DNA of 64,000 nucleotides from Brachypodium distachyon (taxonomy: Eukaryota > Streptophyta > Magnoliopsida > Poales > Poaceae). The notes beneath the pieces are model-generated. The model had not been told where the DNA came from, searched no databases, and saw nothing but the letters and a program-made list of their open reading frames with translations. Shown in pieces: positions 46,596 through 59,814 of the stretch. The first letter of the stretch is position 1. Each line of letters opens with the position of its first letter. The position numbers were made by a program, and so were the translations under genes. The stretch is from contig NC_016133.3 of assembly GCF_000005505.3 (NCBI RefSeq), forward strand, positions 42,435,237 to 42,499,236, given 5' to 3'.

Positions 46596-48542
46596 ATGAG
46601 CAACTCCCTCCGCGCCGCCGCGTTGAGGGCCGCCCGCCTCGGCTGCGCTCGTCGGATAGGGCTTGTTGCCGACCGCGGGGAGCCCTCTTCCAGGGTTTTA
46701 CCCCCGCTCTGGCGTGCCGCCGGTTCCTCGCGTGTCCGGGAATCGGCGGCGGCGGCAGCAGGTTGGTTCCCGGCGGTGGGTCATGGCATTGGATTGCGGC
46801 CTTACTCCGCTGCCCCCAGACGCCGTAGGAAGAAAACCTTAGTCAATGATGATGGTGTGGAGGAGGAGGACGACGACGAAGACGAGGAGCTCCGGGGAGT
46901 GAAGCAGATGCAGAGGAGGCGGGACGTGCGCGCGGCGCAGAGGACCTTGATGGAGTACCTCCACGTCACGCGCGGCATGTGCTTCAGCGACGCCGAGCAC
47001 ATCAGCAAGCGCTCGCCGGTGTTCGCGAGCAAGCTGCTGGAGAAGGTGAAGGACGCCGCGAGGGAGCCCGCCGAAGGGGGAGACGAGGTGGTCTTCAAGT
47101 CCGTCGTGAAGAAGAGGGACATGAAGGATGAGAGGGTCAGCAAGGCGCTCGTGCGCCTCTTCAACTACAACCCCATCAACGAGTTCGAGCCCTTCCTGGA
47201 GAGCATTGGCCTCAGTCAGAGCGAGTGCAGCTCCTTCTTGCCTCGGGATCTCATGTTTCTCTCGGACGATGAGCTGTTGTTTGAGAACTACCGCGTGCTT
47301 TGCAATTACGGCATTGCGCGCTGCAAGATAGGGAAGATATACCGCGATGCTACGGAGGTGTTTGGTTTTGGCCATGGTGTGCTTGTGTCTAAGCTAAATG
47401 ACATTGAGGAACTTGGGTTCAGTAAGACCAGTGTGATCAAACTCGTGACCGCTACTCCTGTCGTGTTGGTTCGTGACCCAAATGTCGAGTTGAAGATCCT
47501 GCAGTGGCTAGATGGCATCGGAATTCAGTGGGACTGGATTAGTCAATTCTTATCTGCTAGGAAGTCATATAATTGGACAAAGATGAATCAAGTTCCTCAG
47601 TTCTTCAGTGACTTGGGATTCACTAAGGAAGGTATTGCTAAATTAGTCAGGCAACATCCAGACTTCTTGTTGGATGGTTCGGGAAAGGTGCTATTTACAC
47701 TGGTTCTCATCATGCTAAAAGCAGGGTCAGGAAAAAAGGAGTTATTTGATCTTTTTCTGAACTTCCCAGATGTGCCAGTCGAGAACTTCACAAAGAATCT
47801 ACGGAAGGGAATGCTGTTCTTAGCTGAGGTTGGCCTAAGCAATGAGGATATTAAAAAGATTGTGCTTTCTGATGGACAGATGCTTGGTTCTGCCCCAATT
47901 AAGAAGCCGAACAGCATTCTTACACATCTCAATACAGGAAAGAAGCGTCTGCGCAAGATTATACTAGAGAACCCAAAACTGTTGGGGAGTTACCGATTAG
48001 GGTCAAAAGTCAGCCAGCTCCCAAGGATTGACCCCTTTGAACAATCATTCAAAGGGAAAATAAAATTCTTAAAAAGCATAGGTTTTGTTGAAGGGTCTGA
48101 AGAAATGAAGAAGGCACTGAAAGTGTTCCGTGGTAAAGGTGACGAGCTACAAGATCGGTATGACTTCTTAGTGAATGCTGGTTTCGACCCGAAAGATGTA
48201 GTGAACATGATCAAGATGGCTCCACAGATTCTGAACCAGAAGATTGACGTCGTTGAGTCAAAGATATCCTTCCTTCTAAATGATACCGGGTACCCTCTGA
48301 GTGAGCTGGTTTGTTTCCCTGCTTACCTGTCGTTTACCGTGGAAAGAACCAAAGTTAGGCTTTTTATGTACAATTGGCTGCTAGAAAGGGGGGCGGTTCC
48401 TCAGCTAGCTCTAAGCACAGTCCTTGCTTGCTCAGACAAATGTTTCATGCGATATTATGTGAAAAAGCATCCCATGGGACCTGAAGTGTGGGAAAACTAT
48501 AAGAGGGAGTCAGCCGAAGCCAAAAACATGCCTTGTACTTAA
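46596..48542 (+). CDS. mTERF family organellar transcription/RNA factor (MTEF18-like)
   Basis: This is an intronless 648-codon frame. The first ~75 residues are rich in Arg, Ala and Ser and lack acidic residues apart from a few, consistent with a mitochondrial or plastid transit peptide. An acidic patch (EEEDDDEDEE) follows. From about residue 190 to 600 there are repeated mTERF helices: GFSKTSVIKLVTATPVVLV, GFTKEGIAKLVRQHPDFLL, GLSNEDIKKIVLSDGQML and GFDPKDVVNMIKMAPQIL. mTERF proteins bind organellar nucleic acid through a helical solenoid and affect transcription, splicing or termination. The long form with a C-terminal FPAYLSFTVERTKVR segment resembles plant MTEF18 (Arabidopsis SHOT1), which is mitochondrial; this subfamily assignment is moderate. 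GC is high at the 5' end and falls downstream, as usual in grasses. Confidence 0.92.
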   Translation: MSNSLRAAALRAARLGCARRIGLVADRGEPSSRVLPPLWRAAGSSRVRESAAAAAGWFPAVGHGIGLRPYSAAPRRRRKKTLVNDDGVEEEDDDEDEELRGVKQMQRRRDVRAAQRTLMEYLHVTRGMCFSDAEHISKRSPVFASKLLEKVKDAAREPAEGGDEVVFKSVVKKRDMKDERVSKALVRLFNYNPINEFEPFLESIGLSQSECSSFLPRDLMFLSDDELLFENYRVLCNYGIARCKIGKIYRDATEVFGFGHGVLVSKLNDIEELGFSKTSVIKLVTATPVVLVRDPNVELKILQWLDGIGIQWDWISQFLSARKSYNWTKMNQVPQFFSDLGFTKEGIAKLVRQHPDFLLDGSGKVLFTLVLIMLKAGSGKKELFDLFLNFPDVPVENFTKNLRKGMLFLAEVGLSNEDIKKIVLSDGQMLGSAPIKKPNSILTHLNTGKKRLRKIILENPKLLGSYRLGSKVSQLPRIDPFEQSFKGKIKFLKSIGFVEGSEEMKKALKVFRGKGDELQDRYDFLVNAGFDPKDVVNMIKMAPQILNQKIDVVESKISFLLNDTGYPLSELVCFPAYLSFTVERTKVRLFMYNWLLERGAVPQLALSTVLACSDKCFMRYYVKKHPMGPEVWENYKRESAEAKNMPCT

Positions 48543-48861
48543 TATCATTAGCACCAGATTCTTTGATAATTCCATAAATTGGGTTCTTTCGCAGTCAACA
48601 TTTGCTCACGAACTGCTATGCTTGTAGCACATCAATGGGCTAGCTCCCTTGTCTAGATATCTCTCAGGCACACACTTTAGGTGCTGGTTTTTTCTTTTGT
48701 CATATTCATGGTGTTTTTGCTTTTCTCTAGATAAACTTATTAGATTGTGCTGACTTTTATCAAACATCACTAGACCTTGTACTGAACTCTTGGATCCAAG
48801 AGTACTTTTCACTCTGTTCCAAACCTGAAACTGTATTCTTATTTTAGCTGACACTAAATTG

Positions 48862-48958
48862 TACTCCCTCCAATCCATAATAAGTGTCTCGGATTTAGTA
48901 CAACTTTGTACTAACTTTCTACTAATTCTGAGACACTTATTATGGACCGGAGGGAGTT
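48862..48958. mobile_element. Stowaway MITE
   Basis: The ends TACTCCCTCCAATCCATAAT and ATTATGGACCGGAGGGAGTT are inverted repeats. The left TA flank is intact and the right flank reads TT. It lies about 320 bp past the mTERF stop codon. Confidence 0.9.
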
Positions 48959-50131
48959 CTTTTTATTGGAATTGACTGATTATATTGGGATACCTTCTTG
49001 GCAAGTACATACTTATTACTTAAGGGCCTCTAGGAACAACAGTGCAGACTGCATCTGAAAAAATAGCTTCTGTGGTCTCTGAGCATTGAGTCCAGGCGTC
49101 CAGCTATTCTTTCTTTGGTCAAAGTTTATAGCTGTGAGGTCCATGTGTGTGTGGGTAGGATAAGATTGCTGACTCACTGCCACTTGGAAATCGCCGAGTA
49201 ATTTCTTGCTGGACCACGCTGCTCAGACAACATCAGTGGAATTAGACAGGAGCTGCAATTGTAGAATTCAACAGCTTCTCGTGCCCTTGAGGACCCTGAT
49301 GATATTTACAATGAAGTGAAGAACCACCAGTGACTGAACAAAAAGAGAAACATATTACATGGCATTATGTTCAGACAAATGTGGTGTTGATCCTAGCTTT
49401 TCTTTCTGCAGATCGTGTTTCCATTGCACCAAAAATAATAAAGTAAAAGGGATATATAGATGGAACCGTTATCTTCCCACAAATGTGGGAATCAAAATGC
49501 TCACTTAACACGTTTTCACATAACTTATTTTCACACTTGGTAACGCGATTCACCTTTGATCTGCACCACACGTTTTAGATCCGATGATTCACGTGACACC
49601 GCCTTATATACAAATGGCAAAAAAAATGCACTGAACCGATGATCTCTTTGCTGCCAAAAGGCGAGGCGATTTTCTGAACAAGATCCACCTCGATGAAGAC
49701 AAACATTTGAATCAAACCTTATACAAATCGAGTGTATTTTGTTCAGCACATTCATCAACATGAAATAAAAGCAACTGCAGTCCTGTACTGTAACAACGGG
49801 ACTTTATTATTCCATTTATTATTTGTTGAACAATTAATCTTGCAAAATTCTTCCACCAAAAAAACAGCTTCCTAAGCCGACAAGAGCTACCCCCTCGTCG
49901 TTGCGAGCCAGCTAGATCGACAACAGGAGTTCCTCTGGTGCAATGCTTAATCAGTTACATACTGGACTCAAATGGAATAATCGAATGGAACCTATATATA
50001 CATATGGAGCAGTGCAAAAGCACTGGACTAGGTAGGCACTTGACCTGTTACTGCCAGGCCATTGACTGCTGAGCTAGAGGGGGATGAGCAAGAACGGGCG
50101 GCTTGCCAGTACACCTTACATGGCTACATTC
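48959..50131. other. Convergent intergenic region between mTERF and TBC genes
   Basis: Short frames only. Part should be the 3' UTR of the TBC gene (right side). No RNA gene or further repeat recognised. Confidence 0.45.
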
Positions 50132-53100
50132 CTACATCTCGCTGAGCAAGTTGCTGATCTTGCGGAGCTCGGTCAGAGCTGACATTGCTGTGGCCTGCCC
50201 TTTGCCGCCGAGGATGTTGTTTGAGAAGTTCTCCATGGGGCCAGGCTGTCCGCGATCTTGCTGAAATGCTGACTCGATCACCTAAAAACATTTATCAAGA
50301 ACTTCAGAATGCAAGCAGATGATATTCTCAATGAAGGTGATAACATGATTTGCCTAACATCTTCAGTCACGGAAGACTATCCAGCTACCAGTAAGCACCC
50401 CATGTCCACAAGTCAAATAAATTAAGAAAACTGGAGTATAAAATAGTAAGACCACATGTTAACAAATATAATACCTGAATATTCTCAAGCATGCTTTGCC
50501 CGAGATTCTTAAATGTGCCCGTGACCTTCTTATCACCAGTAGCCAACTTTGTGCTGCCGTTTGAGCTATTTGAGTTCCCATCAGAAGGCAAAGAGCTAAA
50601 AGAACCAACACCATCTCTACCATCTAATGTCTCACCGCTACCCTTCTCTATGTTGCCTTCACCTGAAGGTCTGCCTAGCTTCAACAGCCACTGAAATTTA
50701 CTAATAAATGGCTTCCTTTCATTAGAGACTGCACTTCTCTCAGAGGACCCATCTGGATCTGCAGTTTTATCAGAAGCTGTTGCTCCTGAATCTCGAACAG
50801 TTTTGCCATCACAGTTACAGCTGGATGACTCGTCTTTCAAGGTTTCATCCCTGTCATTGTCACCATCACAAGAATCTGAAGTGACACTACTCCTCGAAGA
50901 ATCGTTGTCTTGACCATTCTCAATTTCATTGGTGGCAATGGCTGCATAGAACACTGGAGAGGTCTCACCGCTCGAACAAGCTTCTGTTGCACGTTGTATT
51001 CTTTGTGTTGCATTGTCGTCAGCTGGCACAGTCTGTGAATTTTCTAGAGGACTGACTTTTGCCAGACATGGTGGGCTTACAGTTACAGTTTCACCAGTGG
51101 CTTTTAATTGCAAGGTCTCTGCAGAACTGACTGGAATCTCTTTGTGAATTGAGACAACAGGGAATTCATCTTGTTCCATTTTTCCAGCAACTTCACTAGA
51201 ACTCCCCACACTATCTGACAAAGTATTCAGAAGGCACCGTCTTACTGAATTTCGAGCATCACTTTTCACACCGACTGCCTTCACTGGAGAAGGATCCGAC
51301 TCTGTCCGAGACAAACCAAGCTTCTGTCTCAAAGATTTCTTTATTTCTCTGCTGAAAGAATGGCCCTTCTCAATCTCCTTAGGAGTTGTTCCATCATGGT
51401 GCACATTTCTCCACTTCTCTTCCCAATAACTCTCGGTTAAAGGCTGAACTTGAGTTCTCGGAGGAGTTGAAATAGCGAGATTACTGTTAACTCTATCATA
51501 CTCGCAGATATCCCTCCTTAATAGGAAAGATGGGGATGACGCGTTCGCGTCAATAGCAATAGACTGTAGGGATTTGGCCTTCTCAATTAGCTTCTGCACA
51601 TCAACATTCGTCGGATAATTCAATAATCTCTGGAGACAAGAGACGTCAACCTCAGTAGCCAACAGAGATGATCTGACATGAAGTAGCATAGAGACTGCCA
51701 TGGCTGCAATGAATGCCCCTCTAGCTGAACACAAGATCCGGAAACTATATTCCTGGTCACTACTTAGAAGCATATTGTTGCAACAAGCGAAGACTTTGTC
51801 CCATACTACTAAAAGATCATTGAGGCAGAATTCTCTTCCAAACAAGACCCGCAGCCACCGAAGTGCGAACCACTGTGGTTCCACTTTTAGCTCAATGAAA
51901 TGGCTATGAAGAGATGGCTCAACAACGGAAAGCAAATGATATAACGCTGATGAGGCTTCAATAGCAGGTGGTAGACTTGAGCTAGATCCAACACTGGATG
52001 GAGAGAAAAATTCAGCCATGCGAACGACTCCACCACCTCCGTCCATCAAACCATCAATCATAGCATATGCATCATGTTCCATGAATCTTTCAGATAACAC
52101 AATGCCTAGTTCACCTTCAGCTCCATACGGATCACTGAGTAAAATTATTTCTTTGGTATCTAGGTCAAGCTCATCAAGAGTATTAACTTTGGAAGCACTT
52201 TCAGAATCGTTCTCATTATCAGCTCCTGAATTCCACTTTGGGTCCTTTCTAGGTTTATAACTGAAAACCATATCTGTATCTGGGAACGGCACTCCATCAA
52301 AATCGTCGTTAAAGCAGTCTTCGTGGAGTTTCCGTACCTGAGAAAGTTTATCAACGTCGACCTGAAGAACATACACTAGAGGAGCCAATAGCTCATGCAT
52401 TCCTGTGGCAAGAAAGTCAATGTGTCATACTATATTCAGCAATAAAACATAATAAATGTAAAAAGATATTTAAGTGGCCGTGCTAATAGTCAGATATTTT
52501 ATGTCAAAGATACTTGGTGCTACCCGACATAGCTTTTAAGAGACCTCAGCACTTATAGTATGACTTAATAATGACATCTAAAAATATGATAATCTGGTTT
52601 ATCGAATGGCCATATAACATTTCAGCCGCATCAAGTTCTTGGCAAAAAGGATGAAGTCAACCAGATTCCATTCAACAACTTAGAAACATTGTTATTTGTA
52701 CATGCACAAGAAGTTTCTTACCTTGGCGGTATCCATACTCTGGGTGCTGAAGACACCACATCAACAGTATCCTGCGAAGCATGGCCTGGCAAGCCGGCGT
52801 TTGGAAGTAACTCCCATCTTCAGGGTATAATCGAGATAAATCTTGGTCCACAGTCTTCTCCAACTCCGCCCCTCTGAAAAACCGGCCCCAGCTACTATCT
52901 GCAGAAGAAAGTTAAATTAAATTATACGGATATCTTCGAATCAGAGTGTCACACAAACACTTGGAGGTTGGTGCATTTCTTACATATCAGCATGTTATAG
53001 TAACATGTGAACATGCTATTCACACTGAGCGATAGGCTTCATCCTTCCTACTGCCCTAGCAATAACTACACCAGTAGGAAAGAGTCCTAGTATAACCAAG

Positions 53101-54163
53101 AATACAAAAAAAAAAAGTAGCACTACATTTTTATACCTTAATGTGGGCCTAATAAGCACCACCGATCGCCTAATAAATCAAGTATGCAACAACTCATGGA
53201 AATTAATAAACCACCTTTGCCATATGAATATATATTTATGATGGTAAGTGTACATTAACTAATGGTATTTCCCGATTTAGTACTGATAATGCAACTTCTC
53301 AGATCTCATCACAGTAATTTGTTTACAATTTTGTCACCATAATTCATAAGTTTATTTTTAGGATCAAATACCTGGGTTCTGGGAGAGCGGGTTGTCCACG
53401 ACGAGGTTAGATGATCTGGCCTCCTCCTTTGGAAGATGAGGGTCTACCAGAAGGCGGCGCCTCAAGCTAACATACCTACAACAAACACAAAACCAGTTGA
53501 ATGCCATTTTCTGGTAGAAAGAACAAACTTGCGTAGACACAAGCACACAAATAAGAACATCAAAGAACAAAAACCATTGCTCCAATCATTTATATCATCA
53601 ACAGCAATGATCTCTCACCCGCAAAAAAAAACACAGCAATGATCTCTGTTACCAAAATCTCATCACATGAAATAGATATGACATATCGCCATGTGCACGA
53701 TAACACCGCCACAAAACTCAAATCCAGCAATCTACAAGTTATTCATGTGGCCAAGCCAATTTACAGGCATTATTTGCTCTGAGAAATCTAAGGGGGGGAA
53801 ATTAGCTCTTATGTGACTGCATTACTTTACTAAGATAAACAGATAAATTTCTCATCATAACGAAGACAACATCTATCTAACCACACAAGGATCAAACAGA
53901 AAGGCATAACAATAACAACATCAACTCAACAAGGAACAGGTTTCCTGCCGCAAAAAGACAGCACACCAACCAAACATAATCATAACACGGAACCAGCGGT
54001 GGCCGAGGCGAAGGGGACGGCAGCCTCACCTCCGGCGCGAATCGGCGGCGGCGCGGCGGACCTCCTCGACGGACGCCTCCGGCGACGCCGGCAGGATGCC
54101 GAGATCGACCCGCCACCGGACGCTGCGTAGACTCGAGAACCGCCGTCTCTCCTCCTCCGCCAT
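50132..54163 (-). CDS. TBC-domain Rab GTPase-activating protein (TBC1D5-like)
   Basis: Five exons: 54163-54030, 53475-53372, 52898-52722, 52402-50475 and 50281-50132. Borders are GT-AG and lengths sum to 2493 nt, 830 residues. The N-terminus has RWRVDLGILP and NPDSSWGRFFRGAELEK, typical of TBC1D5 relatives. The arginine finger is Arg102 (VDQDLSRLYPED) and the glutamine finger Gln138 (EYGYRQGMHELLAPLVYVLQ). The TBC core continues into exon 4 (FMEHDAYAMIDGLM, HFIELKVEPQWFALRWLRVL, FCLNDLLVVWDKVF). A long Ser-rich tail follows (SFSREIKKSLRQK, SRTESDPSPVK), then a helical end (MSALTELRKISNLLSEM). Such proteins stimulate GTP hydrolysis on Rab GTPases in endosomal and retromer-linked traffic. A fragment of exon 4 is duplicated at 41805-42080. 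Confidence 0.92.
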
Positions 54164-57100
54164 GGCCGGTCCTCCCCTGCAGCAGTCGCAGGCGAATTGG
54201 ACTCCCCTCAAATTAACAACCCACAACGGAAAAGCCAACAAACATGGCCAAAGCTCTATATATAGCTCTTGTTTACCTGTAGGAAGTTGGGAACCAAGAA
54301 AAGGAGGATCTTTCCGGAATAAAGATTAGGTTTCCGAGGATCTGGAGGGGATGGGGGAGGCGAGGGGAGATGATTCCTCCTCTCCTCTTCTGTGTCTGCG
54401 GTAATGGCGTTCTTGCTTGTGCCGGAGCGGGGCCTGGGGCTGGGGGAAGGGGATGATTATTTGGCCCTGACTGTGGATGCTTGTAAGAGAGGGTGGGTTA
54501 GGAGAGGAAGGAAGGTCTACTGGTCTCCTTTTCTCTCTTATTGTTTTCTTTTTAGTTTTCTTTTTTTCCTTATTATGAGAGATAATCTAGAAGAGGTTGA
54601 GGATTTTGTTCTCTACTGGAAGTAGAGCAGTTGGTAGGAGATGATGATCATGATGATGACTAGGACAGTGCTGATTGGCTAGGTGACATGGCTTATTGGC
54701 TTTTTAATTTGTTCTTTCTCTATCTTTTGTTTTCAATGAATGCATTTGAGAAGAAAAATAATTTATTAGTATTCAAGCAAAAGTTTCTATATTGTTTGGT
54801 CTTTTTTGTTGGGTGTGCTGACTATGAATGGGACATGTATGGATAACAGGAAGGAGCATATGAATGATACATCAGCTTTGTGGTCTATTTTGGTCTGACG
54901 GTTAAATATTACAGGAGAGGACACCTTGCAACTACTTGTAAAGAACGGGCTAAAAATGCGAATGGATAGCTCTGAAACCCGTGTGTGTTAAATCAACTTA
55001 GTGCAACTTTCTGCCCAAACTCAACATAGAACTGGCTTCTTAGATATACTCATATGTGATGTGGTTTCACGAATCCCCCTCTAGCGTTCCTAGCTACCAT
55101 CCTTGATGCATATCACTTCTTTGCCAAAAGCGACTTGCTTCTGTAGCCGCAGAGGCATGCGATGATAGGGTTTACAAGAGAGTGTAGTTGGCGTCAAGAA
55201 AAGAATGTTGGATTGAGCCGAACGTCATTTCATGGGGATTGATGATGGCCGACTAGCTGAGTGACGCAACAAAATTGGAAGGTACCGGCGTTAGGGAGAC
55301 CACGGATAGGTGATGTCGTGGAGCGGGTGGCGGGCATGGCGCGAAAAGTCCGTACACATGACAGTTAGGGCACATAAGGACTCCGTTGAGGGAGAAAACG
55401 CCATTCTTCAACGCTCTTCGGTCGCAAAATTTGGAGTTATTTCAACATATGTAACCGACTTATTGACGGAGAAAATGTTCCAAACAAGCGTTCCTTTCGA
55501 TACTAGGAGTTAGAAAAACGTACAAGAAATACGAGAAAAGAACGCATGAATTTCGTATGGCCGTTTTCTTGTGTTTTTGTTGGTTCGTTCATCCTTGTCT
55601 CTGCTGGCATGATTAAGCTCAAGGTATGCATATATACATGGCTCCATTAATTTTGCAAGGAGTCAAAGAGGAAATTAATGGAAATAACTTAACGTAGCAG
55701 TACAGCCAAAGGCAAGTAAGCTCATACATTGCTGTCGCTGCAGCTAAGCTAACGATCGACGGAGGAGCTGGTCGAGAGTTAATTTTGAAAATGTTAGCAA
55801 TTCTGGTGTGTAGCTAAGAAAACATATATAGCTCTGGCATCAGCAAATTAATTATCGAATGGTTCGATAAGCAGCTAGCAGGAATAATAAAACTCTCGAT
55901 GGGTGCCAGTACGTACGCACGCTAAGCCGCCATGCATTGATTAGCAATTCTGGTGTAACCAAGAAAAGAAAGGCTTGGCTTTGACCAGTACAGGAATCAG
56001 TCTCAGCCACACGATCGTCCGGCACGTTTACGGTCCAGCTCTCGTACGATGGCGACGCTCGACAGCCGTACGATGCACGTGTTATCCATCCATACATGAT
56101 TTACATTAGAATTTTGGGCAACGATTGGCAGTAATTTTATGGATTCCAAAGATTAATCGATGCTTCAGAAACATGCATATATATGGCAACAGACAGAAAG
56201 CGGTACAAGTTATTTCACTTATTTTTATTTTTACTCACTTCGGTAAGCAGGCCGGGCTAACTGGCAAATCTTCCACGGCGTCGGAATTCTAATTTACATT
56301 GATAGAGATGGAAAATGGCAGAAAAACATCTTTTTGCTTAAAAAGAAAAGTCCCTTCGTTTCCTAGTCTCGCTTATTTTTATAAGAGAAACTTAGTCGCC
56401 AAACAAGAATCAAACCGTCAATAAACAAAAAAAAATGTACACGTCACTGATCAGTGAGACCTAAATTAACTCGGTTCAGGTACATTGCTCCATACGTAGT
56501 GCTACTATACCGCTGACAGAAGTACAACTCATGTGCCCCTGCAGCATTATTTATCTACAGATCTAGTGCAATTATTTGCAGGTTCTTCTTTTGGCGATCC
56601 AGTAGTACAACATATAATGTCTTGCTGAAATATTCCCACGATCCTCTTAATATGGCAGCATCCCAAACCATGCATGTCAGCATGTGCGACTTCCCCACAT
56701 TACATATATACTCACCGAAATAACTACACTGCGCTTAATAATTGTAGAACAAGAAATACCGTACAACCTATAAAAATGTTTCGTCGGTTATGCACTTTAT
56801 TCATTTTCTAACTGCTATATTCATAACATAAACTGATACACAAAATTTTAGTTTAACTTTAGGCCGGTGGTGGAGGCAAAGAAGGGCGGCTCAAGCTGTG
56901 ACGACAATCGGCCGCACATTGGCTGCCAGACACACGTCGCCAGGCCCACCGGACAGGGTTTGTCTTCTCGGCAGCCTTCGTCTAACCTTCCCTAGCTTAT
57001 GTTGCAAACTTGCAATCCAATAGTATAGCGTCACACATACACCGGCATGAGACTTTTTTAATCAGTGATTGATGGCGCCAAATTGATTATGAATGATTGA

Positions 57101-57478
57101 TTGATTAGGCTGGCTTAATTGGCTCTAAATCAAAGCACGGCCCATGGTCGATCTCCTAGTTTTGTCAGTGGTCACTTTCTGCCACCGGCTCAAATATGTC
57201 CTGGTGTGCCTAACCAAAACCATGATTTCTGTAAATAATAAGCATAGAAAAATTGATATCGCTAGCTTAGCGATGTAACTATATACATGCAAAATATGTG
57301 CTGCAGAGACCCATAGAGACCCCTCTTCTATATATTACTGAAAAAGAGAACTACGAATTCTTCTAAAACAAAGTTGATCTGAAGATTCTTCCAAAGAAGG
57401 GTGATCTAAAAATCCTTCTAAAAAAAGAGTACTAGATGAACCGTATGTTTCAGCTTGCTTAGTTGGATTAGTTGCCGG
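54164..57478. other. TBC gene leader and 3-kb intergenic region
   Basis: The first ~350 bp are probably the TBC promoter and 5' UTR; a donor-like or leader exon near 54,230 is possible. The rest has short frames only and no recognised repeat or RNA gene. Confidence 0.45.
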
Positions 57479-57531
57479 TCTTGCATTATTTATACATGCA
57501 GTATATAGTCCAAGATGAAGTAGCTAAATAA

Positions 57532-57925
57532 GGGGAAGTATCCGGGAAAACCCTCGTTCGGTGCAAACCGTGCAAACTTCATAGAAATCATTAAAAGTTT
57601 TAAAAAAATTATACAAAAATACCATATGTTGGGAGTGTGATGTTCTACACACCTGCAAAATTTCAAGTTCAAAGTCAAAATCATTTGGAAGGAATTAAAA
57701 AGAGAAATTTACGGTGAATAGTGTCAAACATTGAAAGATCACTATTCATGCCGAATTTGTTTTTTTCGCTGCTACCAGATGCCATTGAGTTTGGACTTGA
57801 AATTTTACACATATATAAAACATCACTTTTCTAACATATGTAATTTTTCGAAAAAAAATTGAACTTTTTTCGATGGAGTTTTCACAGTTTGCACCGTATA
57901 GGTGGTTTTCATCGGATATTTCGTC
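57532..57925. mobile_element. MULE-type MITE with perfect 9-bp target duplication
   Basis: GCTAAATAA flanks both sides (57523-57531 and 57926-57934). The ends are inverted repeats of about 45 bp with mismatches (AGTATCCGGGAAAACC, CGGTGCAAACCGTG and, from the right, AATATCCGATGAAAACC, CGGTGCAAACTGTG). Length is 394 bp with no coding. A 9-bp duplication is the Mutator-superfamily hallmark. The empty site is preserved in duplicate copy B at 58660-58668. Confidence 0.9.
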
Positions 57926-58786
57926 GCTAAATAATTAGCCAAAGTGGAAAAAATATTTTGTTTTTTTAGTAGTAAGTGGAACACAAGAGTTGTCTCCATA
58001 TCGGCAGGCAACTCGTAATCATCGTTAATCAACTTCTGATAAGCCAATATTGGAGCACATCGATCCTCTGCACCACCAGTCGCCGGCGTATTTTTAGAGT
58101 GGACCACTGCTCTAGTGGAGCCGGTGATGCTTGTCAATTCTCAACCACAAATCTCTTTGCCCATTAATTAACAAAATTGTGGCTTCAATTCAACAAGGCC
58201 AAAACTAAATTAATAGAGGGTTATATATATAAATAAAAGACCAAATAGCAAGTGTAGTTGGTAAGAACATATGAGTTAAAATATTTACAATACTTTAAAA
58301 ATTCATGAAAACAATCGTGGACGTAGTGCATACCGTGCAATAATATAACCATGCAAAATTCAATTAAAAGCCCTAACTAACCGTGACCTGAACAAAAAGA
58401 AGAGAATGAAGAGCTAAATGAACAAATGTTGCAATTTTAAGCTGTTTAACACTCCTCTTTTCTTTGTAGGACAGAAATGGATAAACTTGTGATTGGTCAG
58501 ACAAAGATAACAACTTTGGTTTGCCATGGAAAGTTTTTAAAAGTCCGTAATTCATACTTGTAATTAGTAACATATTTGTATAAAACAATGGTGAAAACTA
58601 CATCTCAAATTAAGATTATCCAAGTTCTTGCATTATGGACCATGGTCCAAGCTGGAGTAGCTAAATAATTAGCCAAAGTGGAACAAGATTTCTATTTTTA
58701 GTAATAAGTGGAACACAAGTGTTGTCTCTATATCGTCAATTATCCAGTCACCGGCATTCTGGAGTGGACCACTGCACTAGTGGATC

Positions 58787-59717
58787 CAGGCCCGTCGATG
58801 GGCAGGAGCGAAGTGCACGACCGCTCAGGGCCTCCAAAAACGAGGGGCCACCAGATCGGTACTCCAGTTAGTTATAGGATATTAACAAGAAAAAAGGAAA
58901 CTATAGCGCTAATCACGGGCTAATTGACGGACGCACCCGGCATAGCAACTCCTCGGCTGCTGAGTGCTGACCCTCGACTCGCATACACGCCTGGTCGCAC
59001 AGACTCCACCCAAAATCGCCCTGCCATGGCAAGATTGCTTCGTGCCTTCATGTGTTCGTCTTCCCCTAATCCCATGCTTGCCGCCGTCCGTCCGCGTCCG
59101 GGCGTCCGGCTGTGCTCTGCGCCAGCGCCTCACCTCAGGGCCTGCACGCTGCCCGCTTGCGGCTGATTAGTAATCAGTCATCAGTTTACGGCATTTTTAC
59201 ATATAGCTTGACGGGAGACACAGTGGTATTGTTCTATTTTTGTCGTAATTTAAGACTCTGATCAGACTCTCGCTTCTATCATAATATTAGGACTGCATAC
59301 ATATTTTTGTTAACAATTCCGGTGACTGTTGCATTTGTGGATATGAGCTTTTCTAAATTGAAGTTGTTGAAATCTTATTTGCGTTCTACTATGATGCAAG
59401 AAAGGCTCAGTGGATTGGCGCCATAGAGAAGATTAATTACGAAGATATAATTGGATATTTCATTTAAAAAAACACTATAGGGATGATGTTTTTCATTAGA
59501 ACAAAAAGGTCAGTTTATTCCTCCTCTACTAATATACTAACTTTTCTGTTTTAGCATAGTTTCTGATATATTTCTAAATATTGTGTGAAATAAGATATAC
59601 TGTAGTCGTAAAGTTATATAAGTAAATGAAATTCTGATGTAACATATGAAGTTGTCCAAATGTTAGAGCCAAATTTTTAATTTCGCTCGAGAGCCCTCAA
59701 TTCCTGGAGACGGCCTG
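58787..59717. mobile_element. hAT-type non-autonomous transposon with 8-bp target duplication
   Basis: AGTGGATC flanks both sides (58779-58786 and 59718-59725). The ends are short inverted repeats beginning CAGGCCCGTC and, from the right, CAGGCCGTCT. A CAG start with an 8-bp duplication is typical of hAT elements. Length is 931 bp; no transposase was recognised. Copy A of the surrounding duplication retains the uninterrupted site (CTAGTGGAGCCGGTGATGC, about 58,111-58,130). Confidence 0.85.
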
Positions 59718-59814
59718 AGTGGATCCGAAGATGCCTGTCAATTCTCATAGCAACCGTGGTTAGGAAGTCACATATGAACACCGTATATCGATTTAAGATT
59801 CTGCACACAAAATA

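Noticed and set aside
46802..47375. Antisense frames over the mTERF 5' region
   Set aside because: Overlap a well-supported intronless gene with clear mTERF repeats; shadows of its GC-rich codons.
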